Counted from the stretch's first letter, positions 31,103 to 43,603 are shown. The stretch is DNA of 64,000 nucleotides from Agarophyton chilense (GCA_030374765.1 JARGXX010000100.1:310001-374000), one strand, 5' to 3'. Numbers and translations are program-made. The notes: generated by a model not told the origin, from the letters alone.

Positions 31103-32870
31103 CCTTGAAAAAAATGGTCACCCAGTCGCATATTTATCTCAAAGAGAGACAAAATCCGAAACGAGATGGGGAATTGGATACCAGGAATTGTTAGCAGTGT
31201 TGAATTCATTTAGATCAGGGGCGGTTTATCTGAGAGACAGACTGCTCATTGTGAAAACAGACCAAGAGCCAATCAAACATCTACAGTCGAAGACCAAGTT
31301 TACTGGAAGACAGATACAATGGATAAATGAGCTGCAAAGCTACAATTATACAGTAGAGCATATTTCGTGCTCGAATAGTTGTGCTTCTGATGCACTAAGT
31401 AGGAAAGTCGCAAGTTCCGTGTTTTTGAATTCTTTACGTCTGAAAGCAAACACTTTAGTACGGAGAATCCAAAAAGGTTATGCTACTGACAAGTATTCGA
31501 AGGAACTGATTGCGTGGTTTTGGAACAAGGACGCGCAGCACTATAAGAAAGTCCGTATGAACGCATGCAAATACACAACGGATGGAAAGAATCTTTACTG
31601 AATAGGAGCAGACAAAATAAAGCTCTATTTACCACAAGTAGGAGATCTAAGAAAAGCAGTCATCCCCCAAGTACACACTTGCCCCCCTTTTGGAGTGGAA
31701 AAAGCCTTTTACCAGTGGGTGAGGTCGTTCTACTGGAGGGGTATGTGAAAAGATGTTGCGAGTTGAGTCGACGTATGTCCATCCTGTCAACATAATAAGG
31801 ACGAACGGGCCAAAGACAAAGGAGTGCTACAACCACACAGAATTCAAAATAATTGTTAGAAGTTATTGACGATGGATTTTCTTTCAGAACTCCCCACCAC
31901 AGAGAAAGAAAATTACTCTGTGTTTGTCATTGTAGAGGAACTGTCGAAATGCGGTCTGTTTATCCCAGCGAACAAGAGTATACCATGTTTTGATGTTGTT
32001 CAGTAGTTGTTTGACCATGTATTTTCTAAGCATAATATGCCAGATAGCATTATCATGGACAAAGATCCTCTATTCACATCGATGAACTTTGAAGAAATCA
32101 CAGACACGCTGAACATTGCAAAAAATATATGGCAACGAAAGGACCCATGCAGACTGACGGGCAAAGCGATAATAATATTCGGGCACTTAGTCAGATGCTT
32201 CGTAACGTTATCTAGGAGAAGCCGAAAAATTGGGACTTATTCCTCAGTGAGCTTGAGTTTGAACACAATCTTTAAATCACAAGAGCACAGGGCTGAATCC
32301 GTTCGAATAAGATATGGGAAACATACCCCATTCTCAATTGACAAGGGAATCTGGTACTGCTTCGAATTGGCAGGCAGCAGTGAACACGCTCTAACGTCGA
32401 AAGATGTTTGAAGAAATGGCGCTTGATAAACTTGCTGTGGCAAAAACACAACCAATGTACTATGCCAAACAGAAGAGAAAACACGAATGCTCTAGAGTTG
32501 GAGACTCGGTGATTTTGAATCATGCTGGTGCGAAAATGTCATCTCGCACAGATCTACCGAAGAATGGGAGACCGAATTTTGTCGGTCTTCTAGAAATTAC
32601 TGAAATCATGGGCCCGGTCACATACAAAATAGAGCTCCCTCCAACGATGAAAAGTGCTCACAACGTTTTTCATGTTTCGAAGCTTAAGAAGTACTTCAGA
32701 CCATAAATTAACAAAACTACACTTTCTGAAGTGATTGATGCAGAATGTAACGTCGAACAAGAAGTCGAGAAAATCTTGAAAAAGAAAAAGTCGCGTCGAA
32801 AGTTCTACTACATTGTTCAATTTGAGAACCATACACCATAAGACGCTATTTGAGTAAGAACTTAGTATGG
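31103..32870 (+). pseudogene. gypsy-C RNase H-integrase-chromodomain, 3' half
   Basis: Continues the RNase H frame broken at 9070: EKNGHPVAYLSQRETKSE, GYQELLAVL, VKTDQEPIKHL, then SDALSRK to the end of the domain. Integrase follows with zinc-region remnants (CPSCQHNKDERAKDKG) and core pieces TMDFLSELPTTEKENYSV and IIMDKDPLF, all broken by stops. 32404-32706 holds the C-terminal part ending YKIELPPTMKSAHNVFHVSK. After the TAA at 32704, EVEKILKKKKSRRKFYYIVQ looks like a decayed chromodomain. This is the older host element of the nest. Confidence 0.8.
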
Positions 32871-33831
32871 TCCACATAAACACAAGCAGATGTCTTAGCA
32901 GGTTATGTGACTGGGCATCGCATCTCATACGCACCTCAGGTGTCTTAGAATCATCGCTAACGCTGTTATCCCGCTCAATCGTTACGACGTTCCCTCAAAT
33001 CTCAACCAAAAGCTGTTTCAGAAGTACTGACACCCCAAACCTGTCTCGGTGCATAAACATACGCTCTCGGGCAGGCTACTGTGCTGTTGTAAGAATCTGT
33101 CAAAAACAACATCATGAGAAAGAGTACACGTTGACATGAATGACCCAACTAGAAGAAACACAACACATAAAGATCGAGAGCAATACTGACAAAAAAATGC
33201 GAACAAAGAGAGATAAATACCGAAGGGACGTCATTGCATTGAAGGAAATGAGTAGGAATCACTACTATTCGGTGGATAAACAATAAGCGCTGGAAGTGCA
33301 ATCCAAAGTGCTGGAAAGCGCGAGAGAGGGAGACAATATTCAATCATACATCTAACTGTTCCTTAGTTTACGTTTGAAAGTGCCTACTCGATACCACAAC
33401 TGTATTCTAAAGTCTGTATTTTTTTATTTTCATCAGCACGCAGAGGACAATCGCGGAAGGATCTTGGAAGGATTGCTGAGAAGAGCGAACCGATGAGAAC
33501 CAGTGGACCGTAGTCTATGTAAGCAGAGAGAGAATAAAGATAGATCAAAAAGGGAGAGAACCAAGGGGGCGAGAACCTCCGGCACTGCCAATTCTTTTGC
33601 ATCTTACGGTACACTTTTTGTACACCACTTTCCTTTCCTCTTTGAGCTACAGAGATGGTACACGTATCAGAAAGAATCACAACTGTACGTGCACTAGAAG
33701 TAGGCCTCGCAGCCCAGGTTTTTATTTATTGTTAACACAAAAATAGTGCAGTTAGATTCGAAAATATTTATTTAACCGCTACTGCGTGAGAAATGCGGTC
33801 TATAATGTTAAAACGATTGACGTATCTGTTC
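32871..33831. other. Unassigned region between gypsy-C and the tyrosine-recombinase element
   Basis: The gypsy-C 3' LTR would be expected here, but I could not match it to any 5' copy. Short open frames show no known motif. Confidence 0.4.
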
Positions 33832-34008
33832 TGGCTTTTCGAGCGCGCCGTGAAAGTATATTTATTTACGCGATTTGGATACTAGCTGGCCCAAGAATCC
33901 GCTGTCGACTTGTTCAGGATCGCAAGTTGGCCACGAAGAGAAGCAGACACATCGGATGTTGGGCAGCCGATCTTTGGATTTGTTTGTTCTACCTCAGTTT
34001 CTTTTATT
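33832..34008 (+). repeat. A1 terminal repeat
   Basis: Starts TGGCTTTTCGAGCGCGCCGT and aligns with A2 (49426 onward) through the TTCTACCTC...TTTTAT segment. Clear but diverged homology. Confidence 0.85.
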
Positions 34009-34419
34009 ATGAACGGACCAAGAACAAACCTTTACCCATGCGCCACCTCTACGCTTCGTTCTTATCAGAACAGTCCACATCGTACCTGTTTGTCTCCAAC
34101 AACTCAACTCCTTCATCACAGCGGCCAAAAGGCGGCTCTTGCTACTTGCCAACAACCCGATTCAAGCGCGGAAACCGGTTACTAGTCCCTGCCTTCCCTT
34201 GCCACTGCACCCTTTATCAGAACCACAACGCATTGTTCGTTTCTTGTTCGTGGATACCACTTCTTTGAAAAAAATCCGCTGGTTGCCACTACAATCAAGC
34301 CCTCAAGGCAACATACGTATGCGACTGCGCTAGATAGATTTCTTGACTCTTAAAGAACAGGTGGCGAGATAAACCTGAGTTTTGATCAACGAATCTCAAT
34401 TTACAACTAAGAGGAGTTC

Positions 34420-35190
34420 ATGAACTATCCCAGGCCCAGGAAGCGACAGGAAATGGCCAACGTTATCTGCATGTTACTCGTAATGCTTCCTTATCTTAAG
34501 CACGAATTGTCACTGTCGCGCAGATTCTTTTCGGGATGGAAGCACATGAAGCCATCTTGTTCTTCGGCATCTCTTTCAAAGCAAATGACCATAGAATTCT
34601 CACGGTTCTTTCTAAATCAGAACAACTGTGAAGCTGCTGCTGTTTTATTAATATCGCACGGCGCCTACCTGCGCGTATCCTAAGCTTTGAAGTTACTTTG
34701 GGAAGATATCGCACTTCCTGGAGACGTTCGCCTATCCGCTTATGGATCAGAAGTAGCAGACGTAAGTATTCGCAATGCGAAAACGTCAAGGAAAACGGGT
34801 CGTCTGCAGTTTGTTCCGATTAATGATGCTGATGTTATCAAACTATTATCCTCTTATCGCCTAGCAAACCCGTTGCAGATCCGGTTCTCCCCAACGTTGC
34901 GATACAAAGCCTACGAGAAAGCCATGAATAATTCTGTTTTCTGGTTCAAGATCTGTATCGCAAAGTTCACCACCCACTCCGCTCGAAGCGGCCAAGCCAC
35001 CGAAGATTAGATTAGAGGTTTCCCTGTTGAGCAAGTTGAAATCAACGGGTACTGGAAGTCGCTGAATTCCCTGCGCCTCTACCCCGACAATGGAAAGTCT
35101 TGGATCATGAACCTTGGAATATCTGCCGATCAGCAGAACCACATCCGAAGAAGCACTCGATCACTGAATGACTTTCTGAACTGCATTTGA
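34420..35190 (+). pseudogene. Tyrosine recombinase of the split-repeat element
   Basis: One frame of 257 codons with TAA at 34681-34683 and TAG at 35008-35010. It keeps the catalytic set of the family: Arg in AYLRVS-x-ALKLLWEDI, the H-x-x-R box THSARSGQAT, GYWKS and the nucleophile candidate Tyr in LRLYPDN. A recombinase of this kind would join circular cDNA to the target instead of a DDE integrase. The first stop replaces the residue that is usually Glu in RVSEAL. Its position upstream of gag and RT is unusual. Confidence 0.8.
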
Positions 35191-35522
35191 GTGTCCGTTT
35201 AGTACGGCGCACTAGGTTCTGCCTCCCATCTTATTTGACTACCTTCTTCTACTCCGTGCACTGCTCCAACGGTAACAACCACAGGTACATCCGGTAGAAA
35301 CAAACTCATCCTTCTTCCCTTTCTGACACTATTTAAACTCTCCACACACTGTCCCATTCGAACTATTTATCATTTGGTAGATCAAGTACTTCGATAACTC
35401 TCCGGCTCAAGATGGAAACCAACATGAATTCGCAAATTAAGCAGGCCGCATCGTCGCTGCATCTTCACCACAATACAAACCAGCAGACGGATTAAACTGC
35501 TCCTGATGCTGCACCACCGCTC

Positions 35523-36780
35523 ATGCCCGCGGGTCAAGCTGTTCTATTACATAATGACCCTCAGACCGCCTCCCCGTCCTCCCTCCCCAAGTACGGAAAC
35601 ATGCGATCCCATAATCCCGTTTTCTTTCTATCGAACATTTCAACGGCACAACTGCACTCCATATCCCACTCAGCGCCTGCCAGTTTTCGAACGAGCCTTG
35701 GACCATTCTTGTCCAAGGAACAGCTTCTTGCTGACATATTTAGGCTTAGTGACATCAAAATCTCAAACCAGACATTCCACAGTTATGAAGACAGTACGAA
35801 TCTTGAGAAGTTAATGAAGCTTACACCTTCAGATGTCCTAAAACTTGCTCAAGACGATCCGCAGCATCTAGGGAAGCTAATGAACTCGGACATAAACACC
35901 GATAGCATTCTGGAGCCTCGGTCACTCCCGGAAGCCAACCCCTTTGAAGCAGCATCAATCGCTATCTCTTGTCTTTTTGGAGCTTACCGCCAAGTGCATC
36001 CCCCGTCCTATGTGCAGCGCACCCGTGGCTAAATGTCACAACACACCGAGCCACTCACTCAGACCCCAACCCAATTCCTGGTCTCCTTGCGCTTCACTTT
36101 CACCAACCACAACCCCGGCACACTCGAAGCTCCTTGGACTCTTTTGACGACGAGAATGAAAGGCGTCCAAAGAAAAGGAAGCAAGTCGTAACCACCAAGA
36201 AATTTTCTTTCTGTCTGACATCTTCCCATGAAGTTGCTCTCAATCACTACCCGGGAAAGGGGATGACCTCCGCCACTCTCAAGGTGTAGGAGCTAATGGG
36301 ACCTGCAGTATTCTCCCTACTTACCTCTTCCGGAACCAATTTTCCAACTTTCAAGCAGAATCACTTCCAGCATTTGAAGCGCACGGCAACCGGGCAGCCA
36401 ATGGCTCCAGAACTGGAAGCGATCACTCTTGGACGCATCGCACATCTCGAGATGCTTACTCACGAATCTCCAAAGATCGATCTAGAGCTCCGACCATCCC
36501 TGGAAGTTGCACTGCGACGTCTCTACGCCATCTTTCACGTAGAAGAAGCACTTTCCAACGGAATTCAGAACGACAGATAAGATTCATGGGAGGAAGTAGT
36601 TCACATATTGGAAACTGTTCCCCAAGGAACAGTCAGGGCACACACCCTGGAGGAGACTGTCACAAGGAAAATCTCGATGCAGAAGAAACGGATCACTGCT
36701 ATCAAAGCCATACAAGACGCGAGATCGAGGCAGCGCCCAGCGCACCCGTATCGTCAGTCCAGACAAACCGAACCTGGATA
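35523..36780 (+). pseudogene. Gag-like region of the split-repeat element
   Basis: Two main frames: 35523-36032 (MPAGQAVLLHNDPQTASP..., then LLADIFRLSDIKISNQTF) and 36296-36580 continuing through a TAA to 36780 (LRPSLEVALRRLYAIFHVEE, then SWEEVVHILETVPQGT). No zinc knuckle was found. The Gag label rests mainly on position between recombinase and RT; the sequence itself is not diagnostic. Confidence 0.45.
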
Positions 36781-36894
36781 AAGTAAAAAGGATCGCACTA
36801 CTCGGAACTGAGTTCACACCATCACTCTTACCCCTTATTCCCGATACTGCATATCCCTTCCAATGCTCCTTTCTCCTCTCGTGTCAACCCAGTG

Positions 36895-38091
36895 ATGCAC
36901 GCCATATCACATCTCTATCTTGGTCCCTCCTCCGAAAATCTCGCAATGAACACAGCGGACGGAAGCAAAGTTCGGCCACACCCAGCACAGACCAAAGTAT
37001 ATCATACGCTTCTGCCCCTGCTAAAGTCCCAGCCTGCTGATCGAACCAGTGAATCAAATCCAAACTACATCTTCACATCTTTTAATGTTTTTTCAGAGAG
37101 TCTCTATCTCCACTTCGACATCCCGCATACAGCATTTGCTCGTGGTATCTTCAAGCGCATTGTTTCGCAACTTATTGCCCTTCCTGTCCCTAAAAAGTCC
37201 TCGAATCCAAACGATTGTCAACAGTGGACATCTAGGCTTCCATCAACTATTCAGAACTTGTTTCTTCTCGAAACAGAATCAGCCTTTCAGCGCATACTAG
37301 AAGAGAAAATGTTCACTAACACCAACGCGGCTCAACGTCGTGCATCGCTGCCAAGCCCTATTCTGCATACGTCTACGTCTCGGTATGTGCATCTCCTCGA
37401 ACGGTTAACAGAAGTCCAAGATGTTAACTTGGTCGATTGTACATCAAGAGCCCAGATCATACTCTACACTGGCGACTGCAACACAAATGACACTCTTTTT
37501 GGTGACAAAATCTCCTGATCAAGATCGATTGGTATCATGGCCAAGAGTTCAGAACGAACTCCTTCCAGATCCTCCGCATACGCCCGTCCCAGACCCTGGG
37601 CTCTTCGAATCTTTCTGTACGAATGGAAATTTATCAGCAGTCCACTGTGATGTGGCGAACATGTTTCATAACATTACCCCACCACCATCGCTAATAAAAC
37701 TGTTTCCACTACCCCCAATCAGCTGCAAGCAGATCTAGAAGTCTCTGAGAGCTGAAATCGAAGCTCATTAACATGTGGAACTGAATATTGAAGATCTTCT
37801 ACACCCATGTCAAGCATCCGTTCCAATGGGATTCAAATGGTCGATCTACATCAGTCACACGTTTGCCGGGCGTTTACTTCAAGAACTCTTCTTTATTTTT
37901 CGTCAATCGAGACGGATACTCAGCCGGCACGTGACCGTAACGCCTTTCGCCAAACAAAATTCTCCTTTTATTTTGTCAAAGAACGATGCCTTTCTTCTTT
38001 ATATAATTAATGACATTGCTCTCGTCACCAGGCAATGGAATCCGGTAAGTCTCATCACGCTCCATCGAATTATGAGAACAGTGTTTACTGC
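36895..38091 (+). pseudogene. Reverse transcriptase of the split-repeat element, N-terminal part
   Basis: A first frame to 37518 gives the lead-in region. A shifted frame (about 37505-38091) gives the DIRS/Ngaro-type RT: RLVSWPRVQNELLPDP, motif A HCDVANMFHNI, motif B HPCQASVPMGFKWSIYISH and motif C DAFLLYIINDIALVT, where Asn stands in the catalytic Asp pair. Stops at 37736-37738 and near 37769 interrupt it. The frame is cut at 38091 by E3 and resumes at 48341. Confidence 0.8.
38087..38091. other. Left target site duplication of E3 (ACTGC)
   Basis: ACTGC immediately before the LTR; repeated at 48336-48340. Dropping E3 plus one copy rejoins the RT reading frame exactly. Confidence 0.85.
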
Positions 38092-38654
38092 TTTAGTATA
38101 GTGGATCCGAACGGGTTGTCAGGTAAGAAGGGCGTGGTCAGAAATGATTGCAAGTGGCCTGGTTGCACACGTGTGCGAAGACGGCACGCCGGACGGACAT
38201 GTACAGTAGGTTACCACGTAGCATAGTTGTAGATAGTTGGCGCACCCCACCCCGTGATATTTTCGCCACGTGGGTGCAGGCGCCACTACGGACTCTAATG
38301 CGGGTTGCAGCTCGGAGGTGCACACTACTTAAGCACCTCCGCTCCCCGCCACCCTCTAAACAGTAAAGGGTAAGCACCACCGCCCCAATCAAAGTATCGT
38401 TTCTATAGCAGACCTGAAGCGTTACTCCGTACAAGATATCTACAGGTTTAAAAGCCGTTCGGACTCTGCACGCGTACCTTGATCGCGTCTGACGTTCCCA
38501 ACCGCCCAGTCTCCCTACTACCGCCCGGTGCTGGCACTTGTCTCCACGCGTCACCGTTTACCTACCAACCTCGTGTGACACGCACGCTCCGCTTACGGAA
38601 TCCGCACGGGTCGCGCCAATGAGAAACTTACACGCCTTTCCGCGCTATCTCACA
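38092..38654 (+). repeat. 5' LTR of E3
   Basis: Begins TTTAGTATAGTGGATCC (the first G of TG mutated, judging by the 3' copy TGTAGTATAG) and ends CTCACA just before the primer site. Only the first 107 bp have a counterpart at the 3' end (48215-48321), with about five differences, all transitions. Confidence 0.7.
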
Positions 38655-38655
38655 C

Positions 38656-38673
38656 TGGTCTCCCTAATTAGAA
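38656..38673 (+). other. Primer binding site of E3
   Basis: TGGTCTCCCTAATTAGAA, one base after the LTR. It shares TGGTCTCCC and TTAGAA with E2 and gypsy-A. Confidence 0.65.
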
Positions 38674-38727
38674 GTGGGATTCGTGTTAACCGAATGGGTT
38701 AGATCAGATCTGGAAAGGAGTCAATCG

Positions 38728-40977
38728 ATGCTGTCTCGTGACTCAAACGTTGAGTCGACCGCAGGGGTTGATGTCGAAACAGAATTGGCTCCGTCCGGCA
38801 AGCGACCCATGCAGACCACTTCCGGCACCGCTTCGGTTGGCCGCCGCAGCACCCGCAGCACTGCACCTGCCCTGGAATTCCGCCTGGGAAACACCGAGGT
38901 TCTCGTCCGAAAAACCTTGAGGCCCCCTGGGCCTTCCGCCTCCCCATCCGCACGGTTCGAAAGCCCCCTAGTGAGTTCGGCCGCCGCAGGGACTGCCCAG
39001 CATTCCCCCGCTCCGATCGGACAGGACCCTCGGAATAGCCCTCTGCGGACGCTTACAGAACTGTGGAAGGAACTCGAACCGTATTGGCACTATAAGGTCA
39101 AGACCGAGATCGAGTCCGGTGTTCCCGTTCGGGTTGAGCGCTATCTGCAAGAGCGCCTACCGGAGTTGCTCTCCGAAAGCATCTCGCCGACGGTCCGCGA
39201 GACCGTCGAGGAGGTGCTGCAGCAATTGACACCGATCGGGTTTAGAAAAGGAAATAAGAAAGACCGACCGGCAGTTTATACGGCAACGGGGACGTTGCCA
39301 CCCCTCTCAAAGTTTTTAATGGGCCGCCCGGACGTAGCCCCGGATAACGAAACAGAACGGAATCTGGAACCACATGAAGGGGGACAGCAGAGTGCCCCCA
39401 TGGTCCCAGTCCGTCCGGTTAAATCACACCGAGATGATCCGGACGGAGATTCAGACGACTCTTCCTCTGATGACGTGGGAAGAGGCCGCCGTAATAAGGG
39501 CTTTAGGGCTGACTCTAATTCCGATTCGGATCGCCACAGTCGCGCACGGAAGAGCCGTCGTCGTAGTCAGAAACGACGCTCCTCCGATTCGGACACTGAT
39601 TCTGACAGCTCGGATAGTACGGATGCCGTTTCCCGTACTGACAGTGACTCTGACTCAGACCGTTCTGGTCGCACAGGACGCTCCGATCTTTATCGTTCTC
39701 GTTCGGAGAAGTCTGCACCCAGGCGCATCAAGCCCGTGAACGAACTTTTCACCAAGGTGGTGGACTACCGTACGTACCGGCTCAACGACCGTAGTCGGAA
39801 GTACAACTCGAAGGTAGTGCGGGGAATCGCGCGCTACCAAAAGAAGTTGAATGTCCAGATGAAGGGACATTCCTTCTCCGGAGCTGATGCTATTGCAGTT
39901 CTGATCTTTTTGCATCGGTTTAAAACCGCCTGCAACCACAACGGACTGTCCGAGGGAGCAGCACTTTGGTGCTTCCAAATCTACCTGACCGGACCGGCTC
40001 ACGCATTGATCCAGTCTCGCCTCTTGGGAGAAACGGGCTCCGATGACGCGCGGCGCAGAGAAATGCTCCGTACGTACTAGGAAGTTGTCAACTTTCTGTT
40101 GACTGCGTACGCCACGGATGAAGTCATTGCCGACGCCTACTCGGAGGTTATTCTGTACCACCAGTCTTTTGGGATGTCCGAAACGGAATACTCCTAGAAG
40201 TTGTGGACGAAGGCCCTCCGTTGCGGCAATGTCTTTTCCGATCGGAGGTTGAAGTCTATCTTCGTGGAGGGATTGCTTCCCGCCATCCGAGCGAAGGTGA
40301 GAAATCACCTCACGTCTCATCCGCACATCGGATACGACGCACTCGCCGGATACACCGATTCCTACGGGGATAACCATCGCTCGGCTAGACGCCAGTCCGT
40401 CCGGACCAAGACGCCACCCGGTACGAAGCTGATCACTCTCCGAAGTTCCGCACGGAAAGTGTTGAGCGTGGGAACCCCGAAGGATTCCTTTGATACCGAC
40501 TCGGAAGATGGCGAAGCCATTCGCGTCTTTGAGCGTGGAAGCTCCGCCCCGTCGGCCCCAACGACACCGTCGTCGTCAACATTTTCCAACTCGGGCACTT
40601 ACCGTACGGCACAAGCTATGACCCCAGGTACCCTTCAGACGCCTCCGGTTGGTACAGCGCCGCCCGGACAATTCATGAATCTTCCGTGCCGGATTTGTCT
40701 CTCGAGGGAACCAAACTGCTGTCAGATGATACCTCCAGACGTCCGGGAAGCCTTACTTGCCGCACGGGAGAAAAATTACCAACTCCGTCGTGAAGAGGGA
40801 CACTACAACCGTGACGGTCCTAATGACTCCGCTCGGGTTTCTACTGGCGTACTCTCGGGCACCCCCGCACGGGCTACCCCATTCCGCGCTAGCTCACCCC
40901 GACCGGTTATGGTCATGAACAACGAACCCCTAGCTCAGCCTGTTACGGAACAGGAAAACGCCGAGGAGAGCGTGTAG
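38728..40977 (+). pseudogene. Gag of E3
   Basis: Starts at the first ATG (38728), MLSRDSNVESTAGVDVETEL. The central part is Ser/Asp- and Arg-rich (DSDSDRHSRARKSRRR), then a capsid block NELFTKVVDYRTYRL and SFSGADAIAVLIFLHRFKT. TAG codons at 40078-40080 and 40195-40197 interrupt one continuous frame that ends at TAG 40975-40977. The C-terminal Cys region reads CRICLSREPNCC then IPPDVREALLAAREKNY, aligned with E2 but without a classical CCHC histidine. The Pol frame starts one base back at the end of gag, which would fit either a -1 frameshift or an indel. Confidence 0.8.
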
Positions 40978-40979
40978 AG

Positions 40980-41885
40980 GCGCACGACTCTCCTAGGCCG
41001 GAAAGCCTCACCGAGGCGGATCACACGGGTACGACCTCCGACCTGGTGGAGCAATACCCTGTGGACGCTTTTGATGAAATCGATCCGGCCGCGCCAGTAA
41101 TATTGTTAAACAGTTTGCACTATAAAGTGAATTTCTCCGTCGGCTTCTCCCGATCGGTAATGTTTCCACTTACAGGTGTACTGGACACTGGCGCGGGTCC
41201 GAACCTCATCCACGAGCGGCACCTTCCTCCCCACTGGCGAAGACACTTGCAACCCCGGTCAGTAGATAAAATTACGGATGCGTCCCGCAACCGAATGGCC
41301 ATATTGGGGGTCGTACCCCTCCTTGTCCAGCTTGGCGCGTTGACCGTCCAGGTTCAGTTTATGGTAGCCAGTAATCTGGCTGCCAGCTGCATACTCGGCA
41401 CGTCTTTCATAGACAAGTACGTTTTGGCGATACTACCTCCGAAACGGATTGTTGTACTACGCCACTCGCCCCCTGTGGCGATTCAATTCGCGTCCGGGCA
41501 AAGCTCAACACCGTCCGGGCAACCCATACTACCTGCCCCAACTACCGTTCGGGAGACTCCGTCGAACAAGATTCTTGTTGCCCGTCCGGTTTCTATACCG
41601 CCGATGTCGGATTCTCATGTACTGGTAACCTCCCGGGCCGCTGGCCTCATGTTTATCCAAGGGCATTACCGCTCGGCTCATAAAGAGGAATCAACCCTCT
41701 TGGCTAACGGGGTAATGGAAATCGGACCGGACGTGGCCTTCTACGTTCAGGTGGCTAGCTTTTCCGACCACCCGGTACGCCGTCACAAAGGCAAAATCAT
41801 CGGCCTGACGTTACCTTCCGCCGTCGAATTAATAACACCCGACTTTCCGTCTCGGAGCGACGAAACTAAAGAGGGGCCCCAATGA
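40980..41885 (+). CDS. Aspartic protease of E3
   Basis: Open frame that can be followed from the end of gag (-1 frame) and has ATG 41046 context LVEQYPVDAFDEIDPA. The retropepsin site is LDTGAGPNLIHERHLPP; the second half has ASCILGTSFIDKYVLAIL. A linker domain with MFIQGHYRSAHKEES and FYVQVASFSDHPVRR follows, matching the E2 linker. It ends at TGA 41883-41885, where a run GGGGCCCC suggests a one-base indel relative to RT. This is the best preserved unit of E3, but it would be made only as part of a polyprotein. Confidence 0.75.
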   Translation, partial: AHDSPRPESLTEADHTGTTSDLVEQYPVDAFDEIDPAAPVILLNSLHYKVNFSVGFSRSVMFPLTGVLDTGAGPNLIHERHLPPHWRRHLQPRSVDKITDASRNRMAILGVVPLLVQLGALTVQVQFMVASNLAASCILGTSFIDKYVLAILPPKRIVVLRHSPPVAIQFASGQSSTPSGQPILPAPTTVRETPSNKILVARPVSIPPMSDSHVLVTSRAAGLMFIQGHYRSAHKEESTLLANGVMEIGPDVAFYVQVASFSDHPVRRHKGKIIGLTLPSAVELITPDFPSRSDETKEGPQ

Positions 41886-43603
41886 CGCATCTATTTCCGT
41901 TTCGGACGTGTCGAAGCCCACCGAACAAGAGCCAACGCTTGACGCAGAAGACGACTGGATTGCAAAGGTCCAGTTGTCCCCCGAATTCGAGTCCGAACGA
42001 GAAAGGGTCATTGAGCTCCACAAACCGTCTCGGGACATGTGGAACGGCCATCTGGGCCGTATCGCGGCAGCGAAGCACAGGATCCAATTGGAACCTGGTA
42101 CAAAGCCGATATACCAGATGCCATATCGTGCGGGTCCGGCGCGTCGCGAACTCGAACGCAAGGAGGTCACCAAGCAGTTGGAGCTCAGTGTAATTGAGCC
42201 TTCCTCGGCCGAGTGGGCCAGTCCGGTTGTGTTCGCTCAAAAGAAAGACGGAAGTTTACGCTTCTGTGTGGAATACCGTCGACTAAACGCAGTCACCGTT
42301 TGGGATACTTACCCACAACCGAGAATGGACGAATGCATCGATTCTCTTGGAGAAGAAAAAAGCGAACAGCGTCTATTGGGAGACCGAGGTGGATGAAGCC
42401 GACCAGGATAAAACAACGTTCACGTCTCATATGGGGCTGTACAGGTATGTTCGAATGCCGTTCGGTTTGAAGAACGCCCCCGCCACATTTCAACGGGCCT
42501 TGGACATCATACTGTCCCGCGTCAAGTGGCAATACGCGTTGGTCTATCTGGATGACGTTATAATCTACTCCCACACGGTTTCGGAGCATTTCGACCATGT
42601 TCGGACCATTCTTTCATCACTCCGATCGGCCGGTATCACTCTCCGTTTGGATAAGTGTCAATTCTTTAGCGGTACTGTCGACTATTTGGGTCACGTTATC
42701 CGCCCGGGCAAGCTGCAGGTCTTCACAAGGACCCAGGACGCTATCCGAGCGGCCAAACCCCCCACTAACCAAACTGAACTCCGTTCGTTCTTGGGACTGT
42801 GCAACGTCTTCCCACGTTTTTTTGAAAGCTTTGCCCGAATTGCGGCCCCGTTGAACAGCAAGCTCGAAAAGAACAAACCGTTCAACTTCGAGACCCTGAC
42901 CGATACGGAGCACGAGGCCTTCGAGAAGCTTTGCCAACGGTTAATACGTCCCCCCATTTTGGCTATCCCACGTCAAGATATGCCGTACGTCCTGGATACC
43001 GACGCTTGCGATAAGCAAGTCGGTTGCGTCTTATTACAGAAGCAACCGGACGGTGATTTACTCCCAATCGGATACTGGAGCCGCTCGCTGAATAAAGCCG
43101 AGCGGTCATATTCCACAACCGAACGTGAATGCCTCGCTGTCGTGTGGTCAATACTGCATCTCCGACGGTATCTCGAGGGAGCCCGCTTTACTCTCCGTAC
43201 GGACCACCACGCATTGAGGTGGATACTCAACCTGGTGGACCCATCCGGACGGTTAGCTCGCTGGCGACTTCGTCTCATGGAGTATGACTTCGACATAGTC
43301 CACCGGCCGGGCATAAAACAACAGGCTGCTGACGCGCTGTCGCGAATCAAGACGGACGGAAAAAACAGCACTCCCCTGGACGAGGAGGTCCCATGCCTAC
43401 TTCTTGCAGACCGCGCTGAAGAGAACGACGACCTCGTCGCGGACATCACCGTTGACGGTGAGGTCAAGACAGAAACTGTCCTTGACTGGCACGATGGTCA
43501 GAACCTGATCGGCTGCCCCGAGGTCATGGCCATCGTGGAGAAGGAGACGAACGTCCGACCGGTCACTTTGGAAGAGCTCATCCGAGCGCAGGCGGAGGAC
43601 TAG
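41886..43603 (+). pseudogene. Reverse transcriptase-RNase H of E3
   Basis: RT begins in one frame (SAEWASPVVFAQKKDGSLRF, RMDECIDSLGE) and changes frame near 42355 at a poly-A run. The change coincides with loss of the residues that carry motif A: E2 has FATLDAKSGYW here, E3 goes from SLGE almost directly to ANSVYW, so the first catalytic Asp is gone. FGLKNAPATF and ALVYLDDVIIYSH are intact. RNase H keeps DTDACDKQVGCVLL, STTEREC, LRTDHHAL and ADALSR. Ends at TAG 43601-43603, where E2 has Glu. Confidence 0.85.

Noticed and set aside
38092-38213. E3 LTR only about 110 bp long
   Set aside because: The primer site shared with E2 and gypsy-A lies at 38656, directly after a CACA end, so the 5' LTR is about 560 bp and the 3' copy is truncated.
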